Positions 1-8,025 of a stretch of DNA of 63,472 nucleotides are shown here, in pieces. The stretch spans positions 1 to 63,472 of the forward strand of contig JAQGOG010000162.1 in assembly GCA_028293765.1 (NCBI GenBank). Direction: 5' to 3'. The notes under the pieces are model-generated. The model searched no databases, was not told the origin of the DNA, and saw only the letters and a program-made list of their open reading frames with translations. Position numbers and translations under genes: made by a program. Origin of the DNA: Gammaproteobacteria bacterium. GTDB lineage: Bacteria; Pseudomonadota; Gammaproteobacteria; Steroidobacterales; Steroidobacteraceae. Each line of letters begins with the position of its first letter. Positions within the stretch are counted from its first letter, which is position 1.

Positions 1-366
1 TTCGGCTTTTCGCAGACTCGGAAGCCGGCTCGCAAACCATGCGGGCGGCAGGCGGCAGGGAAAGGGAAAGGTCACGAACCGGCGCTGACGATACCGCATG
101 ACGCCGCCGGGATACAAGCATCCGCCCACCAACCATAACGGTCGGCGGAGCGGGGCGGGAGCTGACCGCCGCGTTGGATTCTCGCTGCTGCCGATTCAGA
201 CCTTGGCTTTAGGTCTGAAGTTCCTTCATGAGGCCGTGGCGAGGCGGCGACCGCCCCGAATGACCGTTTCGTGGCCGACACCCAACCCGTTGCAGGTCCG
301 GCTGTCGCGACCTACCAGCAGTGCTACCTCGGACCGTTTCTCACCGCACTATGTCAGACACCCTAG
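1..366. other. Intergenic region, no supported gene
   Basis: I see no convincing gene here. The two small open frames (plus 98-370 and minus 72-281) are composition-driven, rich in Arg, Pro and Ser, and match nothing I recognise. The stretch lies downstream of the 2-oxoacid oxidoreductase operon, so it probably holds the 3' end of that transcript. The only clear structure is the inverted repeat at 195-219. Confidence 0.5.
195..219. other. Perfect 8-bp stem-loop
   Basis: TTCAGACC pairs perfectly with GGTCTGAA across a 9-nt loop. It sits about 150 nt beyond the stop of the minus-strand oxidoreductase operon. No T-run follows on either strand, so a standard rho-independent terminator is not supported. 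It could be a 3'-end processing or stabilising hairpin. Confidence 0.35.
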
Positions 367-1422
367 CTAGCGATAACGCGCCAGAACCTTCTCCAGCCCC
401 TTGGATCCGGGCGACAATGTGTCATAAGGGAGGCTGTTGAGCGGTGTATCCGGGGTGCCGTTGACGTCGTGGAACTCGCTTTGCGACTCCTCCACATACA
501 GCAACCCGGTCAGGTATTCGCCAAGCTTCATGCGTTCCTGGATGTGTACGGAGGCGGCGATGCGGTTGGTCGGATCGTAGGCGGTTTCCAGCTTGCGCAG
601 TACGATGCGGCTGCCGTCGTGCATCAGCACCGGCAGAGCCTCGCCCTCCTTGTAGTCGGCCACGATCTCGCGCTCGAGCGGCACGAAATCCGCATGCACG
701 GCCGGCTCGTAGTGCTCGCGGGTGTAGGCGTAGCTCTTGGTCGAGCCTTCGTGGTCGTTGAACGTCACGCAGGGCGAGAGGACGTCGATCAGGGCGAAGC
801 CTTTGTGCTTCAGGCCCGCCTGAATGAGAGGCACGAGCTGCCGCTTGTCGCCGGAGAAGCTGCGTGCGACGAACGTGGCGCCCAAGGTCATCGCGAGCAG
901 CACGGGATCGATCGGCGGTTGGAAGTTGGTCTCGCCCTTCTTCGCCTTCGTGCCGATGTCGGCGGAAGCCGAGAACTGCCCCTTGGTCAGGCCGTACACT
1001 CCGTTGTTCTCGATGATGTACAACATGTTCACGTTGCGGCGGATCGCGTGACAGAACTGTCCGAGTCCAATCGACAATGTATCGCCGTCGCCCGAGACGC
1101 CGATGTAGCTCAACGCGCGGTTAGCCGCGTTCGCACCCATCGCGATCGACGGCATGCGGCCATGAACGGAGTTGAATCCGTGGCCGCCACTCACGAAGTA
1201 GGCCGTCGTTTTCGAGGAACAGCCGATACCGGAAAGCTTCACGACGTTGTGCGGCTCGAGCGACAGCTCCCAGGCCGCTTCCACGATGGCCGCGGTGATG
1301 GAGTCGTGTCCGCAGCCGGCGCAGAGCGTCGAGAGGGCCCCCTCGTAGTCGCGACGTGTGAAACCGAGCGCATTTTTCGGGAGAGAGGGGTGCGCAACCT
1401 TGGGCTTGGTGATGAATGTCAT
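367..1422 (-). CDS. korB: 2-oxoacid:ferredoxin oxidoreductase, beta (TPP-binding) subunit
   Basis: This 351-aa protein is the thiamine-diphosphate subunit of a 2-oxoacid:ferredoxin oxidoreductase, which decarboxylates a 2-oxoacid to its acyl-CoA and passes two electrons on through Fe-S centres. CAGCGHD near residues 35-41 and the GDGDTLSIG...ENNGVYGLTKGQ segment around residues 110-150 form the TPP/Mg site expected of the family. Cysteines at CAGCG, GIGCSS and SPCVTF fit the cluster-binding positions of short beta subunits. It lies 11 nt after the alpha subunit, clearly in the same operon. Substrate is not certain: 2-oxoglutarate is the usual call for this two-subunit type, but other 2-oxoacids are possible. 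The symbol follows the family name. Confidence 0.9.
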   Translation of the reverse strand: MTFITKPKVAHPSLPKNALGFTRRDYEGALSTLCAGCGHDSITAAIVEAAWELSLEPHNVVKLSGIGCSSKTTAYFVSGGHGFNSVHGRMPSIAMGANAANRALSYIGVSGDGDTLSIGLGQFCHAIRRNVNMLYIIENNGVYGLTKGQFSASADIGTKAKKGETNFQPPIDPVLLAMTLGATFVARSFSGDKRQLVPLIQAGLKHKGFALIDVLSPCVTFNDHEGSTKSYAYTREHYEPAVHADFVPLEREIVADYKEGEALPVLMHDGSRIVLRKLETAYDPTNRIAASVHIQERMKLGEYLTGLLYVEESQSEFHDVNGTPDTPLNSLPYDTLSPGSKGLEKVLARYR

Positions 1423-1433
1423 GTCAGAAGGCC

Positions 1434-3290
1434 CTATGCGAGCGCTGCGCCTTTGGGCTGCGCGAGCCGTTGAGGGCGAAACTGTGCGAGCACGCCCTCG
1501 ACGATGAATGACGAGGAGATGGGCAGCCCGTTGTAATGCAGAAGCGACCGCAGCTTCGCCTTCTCCACGGCCGTCTCGAGCGTCAGCAGGGCACGGAACT
1601 GCGCATCGCGGTTCTGCTCGACTACGAACAACAGCTTGTGCGCAGCCAGAAAACGCTCGACATCCTCGCCGAACGGGAACCCGCGCACGCGCATGTAGTC
1701 GACGCCGACCCCGTGTGTTTCCAACACGTCCATCGCCTCACGTATCGCACCATCGCAGCTGCCGAGGGAGACGATGCCGATGTCGCTCGCCGCGGATGCC
1801 TCGGCCGTGTGCCGGGCCGTGCTATGAACAATAGCGCGCGGCACCAGCTTCTTCGCCGTGTCCCACTTCTTCAGCAGCCGGTCGAGAAGGATCTGGTATT
1901 CGACGGAATCCTCGGTGTAGGTCCCGTACTGCGTGTGTCCGGAGCCGCGGGTGAAGTAAGCCGCTTTCGGGTGAACGCCGGGCAACGTGCGATAGCCGAT
2001 GCCGTCGCCGTCCTTGTCGAGGTAGCGATAGAACTTCTCGAGCTTCTCGATTTCGTCCTTCCCGAGCATCTTGCCGCGATCCGGGCGATATGTGTCGTCC
2101 CATTTCAGATCGCGGCACATCCAGTCGTTCATGCCGATATCGAGATCCGACAGCACGAACACCGGGGTCTGCAGCCGCTCGGAGAGATCGAACGCCTGCA
2201 CCGCCATGTAGAAACACTCCTCCGGATTGGCGGGATACAGGCAGACATGGCGTGTATCGCCGTGAGAGGCGTAGGCACATTCCATCAGGTCGCACTGCTG
2301 CGTGCGTGTTGGCATGCCAGTGGACGGGCCTACGCGCTGGATATCGAAGATCACCGCCGGCACCTCGGCGTAGTACGCCAGTCCCAGGAACTCGTTCATC
2401 AGCGAGATGCCCGGACCGGAAGTCGCGGTGAAAGCGCGCGCTCCGTTCCACATGGCGCCGATCACCATGCCGATGGCAGCCAACTCATCTTCCGCCTGAA
2501 TGAATGCAAAGTTCTTCTTGCCAGTCACAGGATCGACCCGCATCCGGTCGCAGAAGCCTTTGTAGGCATCCATTACCGACGTGGACGGCGTGATCGGATA
2601 CCACGCGGCCACCGTGGCGCCGGCAAACACGCAACCCAACGCGGCCGCGGTGTTGCCGTCGATGAGAATGTGTCCCGAGGTCTTGTCCATCGGCTCGACC
2701 CGCAGCGGCAGCGGGCAGGTGAAGTGCTGCCTGGCGTAGTCGTAGCCGAGCTGGATCGCCTTCATGTTGCTGTCGACCAGCTGCGGCTTCTTTGCATAGG
2801 TCTCCGCAAGCAATCCGCGGATGCGCTCGAGATCCAGATCGAGGAGCGCCGCGAGCACGCCCGCGTAACAGATGTTCTTCATCAGAATGCGCGTGCGCAC
2901 TCCGTTGAAGCTCTCGTTGCACAACCGTGCGAGGGGCACGCCGAGCACCGTGATGTCTTCGCGCTTGAGTAGTCCCGGACGCGGCCAGGTGGAGTCGTAA
3001 ATGAGATAGCCGCCAGGAGCGACTTCCTTGACGTCCTTCGTGTAAGTCTCAGCGTTCATGGCGACCATGATGTCGACATTCCCGGAGCGGGCGACGTGGC
3101 CGTCCTTGGTCACGCGGATCTCATACCAGGTGGGCAGGCCCTGGATGTTCGACGGAAAGTAGTTCTTTCCCATCACCGGGATACCGCTTCTGAAGATGGA
3201 CTTCATCAGCAGCGTGTTGGCACTCGCCGAGCCGGTACCGTTCACCGTGGCGATCTTGATTGCAAAATCATTTACGCGGGTGGTAGTCAT
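1434..3290 (-). CDS. korA: 2-oxoacid:ferredoxin oxidoreductase, fused gamma-alpha subunit
   Basis: This 618-aa protein is the partner of the beta subunit. The first roughly 190 residues are the gamma domain (TVNGTGSASANTLLMKSIF, then a glycine-rich YFPSNIQG stretch). The rest is the alpha/pyrimidine-binding domain with the WYPITPSTS and TATSGPGISLMNEFLG motifs known from 2-oxoacid:ferredoxin oxidoreductases. The frame is open to 3401, but the ATG at 3290 is preferred: it overlaps the upstream stop in an ATGA and gives the family N-terminus MTTTRVNDFAIKI. The 4-base overlap implies translational coupling to the flavoprotein gene. Confidence 0.9.
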   Translation of the reverse strand: MTTTRVNDFAIKIATVNGTGSASANTLLMKSIFRSGIPVMGKNYFPSNIQGLPTWYEIRVTKDGHVARSGNVDIMVAMNAETYTKDVKEVAPGGYLIYDSTWPRPGLLKREDITVLGVPLARLCNESFNGVRTRILMKNICYAGVLAALLDLDLERIRGLLAETYAKKPQLVDSNMKAIQLGYDYARQHFTCPLPLRVEPMDKTSGHILIDGNTAAALGCVFAGATVAAWYPITPSTSVMDAYKGFCDRMRVDPVTGKKNFAFIQAEDELAAIGMVIGAMWNGARAFTATSGPGISLMNEFLGLAYYAEVPAVIFDIQRVGPSTGMPTRTQQCDLMECAYASHGDTRHVCLYPANPEECFYMAVQAFDLSERLQTPVFVLSDLDIGMNDWMCRDLKWDDTYRPDRGKMLGKDEIEKLEKFYRYLDKDGDGIGYRTLPGVHPKAAYFTRGSGHTQYGTYTEDSVEYQILLDRLLKKWDTAKKLVPRAIVHSTARHTAEASAASDIGIVSLGSCDGAIREAMDVLETHGVGVDYMRVRGFPFGEDVERFLAAHKLLFVVEQNRDAQFRALLTLETAVEKAKLRSLLHYNGLPISSSFIVEGVLAQFRPQRLAQPKGAALA

Positions 3291-5101
3291 GCGATCTTCG
3301 GTTCCTTCGCCAACAGCACTCGTGCTTCGTCCTGCGCATGCGGCCAGTGCACGTAGGACTTCTGCATGTCCCACGCGGCGGTGGGACAGCGTTCGGCACA
3401 CAGGCCGCAGTGAACGCAGAGGTCTTCGTCCTTCACCATGACGCGGCCGGTTTGCGGCAGTGGGGCGGAGACCAGGAGCGGTTGCGCTAGATTCTTTGCG
3501 GGCGCCTTCAGACGCGTGCGCAAGTCGGCTTCGTCACCGTTGCTCGTCATGGTGAGGCAGTCGACCGGGCAGATGTCGATGCAGGCGTCGCACTCGATGC
3601 AGAGTTTCGCGGTGAAGACCGTCTGCACGTCGCAGTTGAGGCAGCGCTGCACTTCCTGCGCAGCCTGCTCCGCCGTGAATCCGAGCTCCACCTCGATGTT
3701 CAGTTTCTTGAACCGCTCCTTGAGCGACACGTGCGGCATGAGGCGGCGTTCCACCGGCGTGTAGTCGTTGGAGTACGACCATTCGTGCATGCCCATCTTG
3801 CGGCTCTGCAGGTTGACGCCCGGCGCCAGGCGTTCGGCCACCGCCTCTCCCTGACAGTGACGATGGATGGAAATGGCTGCCTGGTGCCCGTGCTCCACGG
3901 CCCAGATGATGTTCTTCGGCCCGAACGCGGCATCGCCGCCGAAGAACACACCGGGACGGGTGGACTGGAAGGTCGTCTTGTCGACCGTCGGAACGTCCCA
4001 TTTGTCGAACTCGATGCCGAGGTCACGCTCGATCCAGGGAAAGGCGTTCTCCTGGCCGATAGCGAGAATGACGGCGTCCGCGGGCAGGAATTCCTCCGCA
4101 ACGATGCGCTCGGCGGTGATCCGGCCCTGCGCATCGACGTCGTATTCCATCTTGTCGAACATCATCCCCGTCAGCTTGCCGTTCGCGAGGACAAACGACT
4201 TCGGCGAATAGTTGATGACGATCTCGACGCTCTCTTCTTCCGCGTCCTCGAGCTCCCATGCGGAGGCTTTGAAGAAGCTGCGCGGCTTACGCGCCATCAC
4301 CTTCACGCTCTTCGCACCGAGCCGCAGGCTCGTGCGGCAGCAGTCCATCGCCGTGTTGCCAACGCCGATGATGAGCACGCGCTCGCCGATGTTCTCGATG
4401 TGGCCGAACGCCACCGACTCGAGCCATGCGATGCCGATATGGACGTTCGCGGCGGCTGCTTCGCGGCCGGGCAGCTCGAGCTCCTTGCCCTTGGGTGCAC
4501 CGGAGCCGACGAACACGGCATCGAAGCGCCCGCTGACCAGTAGCTCGCGCAGGCTCCTGATCGGATGGTTCAGCTTGAGGTCGACCCCCATTCCGGTGAT
4601 CTGCCCGATCTCGTCGTCGAGCACGGCCTGCGGCAGGCGGAAGGAGGGGATGTTCGTGCGCATGAGGCCGCCGGGCTCGCCCGACGCTTCGAAGATCGTC
4701 ACCTCGTAGCCCAACGGCATGAGATCGTTCGCCACGGTCAGGGACGCGCAGCCGGCCCCGATCAAGGCAACGCGTCTCCCGTTCTTCAGCTGCGGAATCT
4801 TCGGCAGCCGGCCGGTGATGTCGTCACGGTGATCCGCGGCGACACGCTTCAGGCGGCAGATCGCAACGGGCTTTTCCTCGACCCGGGTCCGCCTGCAGGC
4901 CGGCTCGCACGGCCGGTCGCACACGCGTCCCAGAATGCCGGGAAATACATTCGAGTGCCGGTTCACCATGTACGCATCGGTGAAGCGGCCCTGCGCGATC
5001 AGGCGGATGTATTCGGGGACATCGGTGTGGGCCGGGCAGGCCCACTGGCAATCCACGACTCGGTGATAGTAGTCGGGATGCGAGGTATTCGTCGGTTCCA
5101 T
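3287..5101 (-). CDS. GltD-like FAD/NAD(P) oxidoreductase with C-terminal 2x[4Fe-4S] ferredoxin domain
   Basis: The 604-aa product resembles the small subunit of glutamate synthase and NfnB/dihydropyrimidine-dehydrogenase flavoproteins. Residues 20-80 carry the cysteine-rich N-terminal Fe-S domain (CQWACP, CDRPCEPAC). Two Rossmann motifs follow, for FAD (ALIGAGCASLTVAN) and NAD(P)H (LIIGVGNTAMDCC), then the FAD-closing GGDAAFGPKNI segment. The C-terminus adds two ferredoxin clusters (CIECDACIDICP and CVHCGLCAERCP). It starts the operon, with ATG at 5101 giving MEPTNTSHPDYYHRV; the frame extends to 5170. It probably moves electrons between NAD(P)(H) and the adjacent oxidoreductase. No GltB-like large subunit is nearby, so glutamate synthesis is unlikely. 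Confidence 0.85.
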   Translation of the reverse strand: MEPTNTSHPDYYHRVVDCQWACPAHTDVPEYIRLIAQGRFTDAYMVNRHSNVFPGILGRVCDRPCEPACRRTRVEEKPVAICRLKRVAADHRDDITGRLPKIPQLKNGRRVALIGAGCASLTVANDLMPLGYEVTIFEASGEPGGLMRTNIPSFRLPQAVLDDEIGQITGMGVDLKLNHPIRSLRELLVSGRFDAVFVGSGAPKGKELELPGREAAAANVHIGIAWLESVAFGHIENIGERVLIIGVGNTAMDCCRTSLRLGAKSVKVMARKPRSFFKASAWELEDAEEESVEIVINYSPKSFVLANGKLTGMMFDKMEYDVDAQGRITAERIVAEEFLPADAVILAIGQENAFPWIERDLGIEFDKWDVPTVDKTTFQSTRPGVFFGGDAAFGPKNIIWAVEHGHQAAISIHRHCQGEAVAERLAPGVNLQSRKMGMHEWSYSNDYTPVERRLMPHVSLKERFKKLNIEVELGFTAEQAAQEVQRCLNCDVQTVFTAKLCIECDACIDICPVDCLTMTSNGDEADLRTRLKAPAKNLAQPLLVSAPLPQTGRVMVKDEDLCVHCGLCAERCPTAAWDMQKSYVHWPHAQDEARVLLAKEPKIA

Positions 5102-5194
5102 TAAGTGCCCGCGTCCGGCGGGAGGCCCCCATATGGTGCAAGGGACCGAGAGTATAGATGCGGGTGCCACCGGATGGCGCGGAATGTCCTGCTG

Positions 5195-7012
5195 CTATGC
5201 AGCACGAATATGCTCACGCAGCAGATTGGCAATCAGCGTTCTCAGGCGGGCCGGATTGAGCGGTTTGTGCAAAATCGGCAGGCCGCTCGCCTCTGCGTCG
5301 CGTAGCCGGTCCGGTGCGGTGTCGCCAGTGACGAGCAGGGCCGGAATGTCGACGTTGAACTCACTGCGAAGCAACTCCACGACTTCTATACCGTTCTCCG
5401 TGCCGCGCAGCCGGAAGTCGGAAACGATGAGATCGGGCAGCCTCTGCACGGCCACGAGCTGCTCGAGCATTTCCTTTCCGGACCCCGCCGTCAGCACCTC
5501 GCACTTCCATTTCCGCAGCAGGGCCGCCATTCCCTCCTGAACCGCCCCTTCGTCGTCGATCACAAGCACCAGGGCGCCAGAAAGGTCGAATACGCCGGCC
5601 GTGTCGGGGCTGCTTTCGATGGGGACGCAGTCCTCCTTCGAACCCACAGGCACGGTGATCGCGAACATCGAGCCTTTGCCCACCGAGGAACGCAGCTCCA
5701 CGGCATGACCCAGCAGCTTCGCGAGGCGCTCCACGATCGCGAGCCCCAGACCCAGGCCCTTGCGCCGGTCACGCTCAGGATTCTCGAGCTGGTAAAACTC
5801 GCGGAAGATCTCGCCGTGGCGCTCGGCCGGGATCCCCCGGCCGGTGTCCCATACTTCGACCCGCACCGTGTTGCCCCTGCGGCGGCAGCCGAGCACGACA
5901 CCGCCGCGATCGGTATAACGCACGGCGTTCGCCAGAAGATTGCGCACGATCCTGCCAAGCAGCGACGGATCGCTCAGCACGTGCGCCGTAGTTTTCATCA
6001 CCGTCAACGTCACTCGCTTCTGACGTGCGATCGGTGCGTACTCGAAGCGCACACGGTCGAAGACCGCCGCGAGCGGAATCGTCGTCACGCAGGGCTGCAC
6101 GACTCCAGCATCCAGGCGCGAGATGTCGAGCAGCGCGTTGAACAGCTCTTCCATCGCATCGACGGAATGGCGGATGTTGCCGATGACCTGGCGCTCGCGA
6201 ACGGCGAGCGGCGAGTCTTCCAACGCCTGGACGAACAGGCCCAGGGCGTGCAGCGGCTGGCGCAAATCGTGGCTCGCCGCGGCGAGGAAGCGCGATTTGG
6301 CGACATTCGCCTCCTCCGCGACCTCCTTGCGCCGGCGCAATTCCTCGACGAGGCCCGAGTTCTCGAACCGCAGGCTGATGAACTCCCCTATGGAGCCATA
6401 CACGCGCACGGCGAAGAGTGTCATGAGCACGACGTAGAGGAGCATGAGCGCACCCGTCGTCACGTGCAGCAGATCGCCCTCGCGCATGAAGATCGCGGCC
6501 GACGGCAGAATCGCGGGATACATGAACGCGAAGAACGAGGGCATCACGGAGCCGGAGGAGAAGACGCAGCCGGAACCCATCCCTACCAGGCCCATGAGCA
6601 GAAATAGCTGGTACGCGAGGCCCTCCGGCACATACATTACGGCCGCGCCGCCTCCCCAGATGAGTCCGGCGAGGAGGGAGCCGACGATGCCCGACGAGCG
6701 CCAGGGGCCGATCGCTTCGGGTTTCGGGTCACAGCGGTGGAACGCGCGCCATTGGAAAAAACGGCCCAGCGACCAGGCGTACACGGCCGCGATCCAGACC
6801 AACACCTTGGCCCACCCGACACCTTTGACCAGGGCGACGCCCATCAGGGTTGCGACCCCGACGCTGCCGACCATCGAGATGGGCATGTTCCGGTATTGAG
6901 TGCGGACCTTTTCGTTCTCGACCAGCAGATCCTGGGCGGCCAGCCGCGCCGCGCGCAGCGGATCGCTCGGCGTACCCGAAAAATCTGCCTGTGGCGGTCC
7001 GTCGGAGGGCAT
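5195..7012 (-). CDS. Membrane hybrid histidine kinase with C-terminal receiver
   Basis: This 605-aa sensor has about six hydrophobic segments in residues 45-205, a coiled coil, a dimerisation/phosphoacceptor helix (ASHDLRQPLHAL, His near 250), an ATPase domain (NLLANAVRYTD, DTGRGIP, GLGLGLAIVERL) and a receiver from about residue 485. The receiver keeps the acidic pair (LVLVIDDEG), the phospho-Asp (IVSDFRLRG) and the Lys (LHKPLNPARL), so it should be competent. It is divergent from the NarL-type regulator at 7297 across 284 nt, and a close paralogue of the kinase at 8026-9861. The signal it senses is not evident. Confidence 0.9.
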   Translation of the reverse strand: MPSDGPPQADFSGTPSDPLRAARLAAQDLLVENEKVRTQYRNMPISMVGSVGVATLMGVALVKGVGWAKVLVWIAAVYAWSLGRFFQWRAFHRCDPKPEAIGPWRSSGIVGSLLAGLIWGGGAAVMYVPEGLAYQLFLLMGLVGMGSGCVFSSGSVMPSFFAFMYPAILPSAAIFMREGDLLHVTTGALMLLYVVLMTLFAVRVYGSIGEFISLRFENSGLVEELRRRKEVAEEANVAKSRFLAAASHDLRQPLHALGLFVQALEDSPLAVRERQVIGNIRHSVDAMEELFNALLDISRLDAGVVQPCVTTIPLAAVFDRVRFEYAPIARQKRVTLTVMKTTAHVLSDPSLLGRIVRNLLANAVRYTDRGGVVLGCRRRGNTVRVEVWDTGRGIPAERHGEIFREFYQLENPERDRRKGLGLGLAIVERLAKLLGHAVELRSSVGKGSMFAITVPVGSKEDCVPIESSPDTAGVFDLSGALVLVIDDEGAVQEGMAALLRKWKCEVLTAGSGKEMLEQLVAVQRLPDLIVSDFRLRGTENGIEVVELLRSEFNVDIPALLVTGDTAPDRLRDAEASGLPILHKPLNPARLRTLIANLLREHIRAA

Positions 7013-7296
7013 GACGTGAGCCTAGCACTGCCGCGCGCCGGCCGCCGCCGCCGCCGTCACACGTCGTGGGCGGCGGCGAACGGCGACAGGTGCATTCTTT
7101 CCTGAACTTATGAGTAAATGAGTAAATCGGTGAATTACTTCCCAACACGCGCACGAAGTACATTCAAACTGGCGCTAGTACCGGTGGCGCTCGGGCGGCG
7201 ATTTACCGCAAGCTGCTACGCCTTCGCGGTAGGACCAAGGTCCACTTGGCGCAAGGCGCCCCGTTCCCGCAGACTCGTTGGACACTCCTGCAGACC

Positions 7297-7962
7297 ATGC
7301 CCCTGAAAGTACTTGTCATTGACGACCATCCTCTCGTGCAGGAAGGGGTCGCAGCAGCATTGGAATCGCTCGGACACGACACCCGCGTCACGTCCGCGCG
7401 AGACGCCGAGCAAGGGATGGCCATGGCGGCGGCCAGCCCCGACCTCGACCTGGTGTTGCTCGATCTCGCCCTTCCCGGGATGAGCGGATTCGGTTTGATC
7501 AACCGGCTTCACGAACGGTTCCCGTCGTTGCCGGTCGTCGTGCTGTCCGCGCTCGAAGATCCCGAGAACGTGCGCCAGGCCATCAGTTCCGGCGCGATGG
7601 GCTTCGTACCCAAGTCGGCGCCCACCCGCGTGCTGCTCGAAATGTTGCAACAGGTGCTGGAAGGTAATGTCAGCGTGCCCGCCACTCTCCAGGGAGGCTC
7701 GGGCCTCTCGAACGGCTCCGCGGGCACCGCGGCAATGGACCCGCCGCCGCCGCTGCCGGATGTCGGCCTGCTGACCCTGCGCCAGCTCGAAGTCCTGTCG
7801 CGGGTCTGCCAGGGCAAGACGAATAAGCAGATCGCCACCGAGCTCGGGCTGTCCGAGAAGACGGTGAAAGCGCACGTCACGGCCATCTTCAAGGTGTTGG
7901 GTGTCGTCAACCGGACGCAGGCGGTGCTCGTCGCCCGTCGCGTCGGCATGATGACGAACTGA
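7297..7962 (+). CDS. NarL/FixJ-type response regulator
   Basis: This 221-aa regulator has an N-terminal receiver (VLVIDDHPLVQEG, phospho-Asp in LLDLALPGMSG, Lys in FVPKSAP), a short Gly/Pro-rich linker near residues 135-150, and a LuxR-type helix-turn-helix (LTLRQLEVLSRVCQGKTNKQ then LGLSEKTVKAHV). The ATG at 7297 starts exactly at the receiver strand; the longer frame from 7246 would add an uncharged tail. It lies between two paralogous hybrid kinases, divergent from one and convergent with the other, so it is the likely phosphorylation target of one or both. Target genes are unknown. Confidence 0.9.
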   Translation: MPLKVLVIDDHPLVQEGVAAALESLGHDTRVTSARDAEQGMAMAAASPDLDLVLLDLALPGMSGFGLINRLHERFPSLPVVVLSALEDPENVRQAISSGAMGFVPKSAPTRVLLEMLQQVLEGNVSVPATLQGGSGLSNGSAGTAAMDPPPPLPDVGLLTLRQLEVLSRVCQGKTNKQIATELGLSEKTVKAHVTAIFKVLGVVNRTQAVLVARRVGMMTN

Positions 7963-8025
7963 CACGCGCGGCGCCGTTCGAGCGCTTCGTTACCGCCCCC
8001 CCGTGAAAACCCTCGATCGCCGGCG

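Noticed and set aside
98..370. Small frames at the window start
   Set aside because: Arg/Pro-rich composition, no ribosome site or recognisable motif, and poor match to the codon use of real genes here.
7111..7132. Short direct repeat ATGAGTAA twice before the NarL regulator
   Set aside because: Too short to support a binding-site claim; it may be chance in an AT-rich promoter patch.
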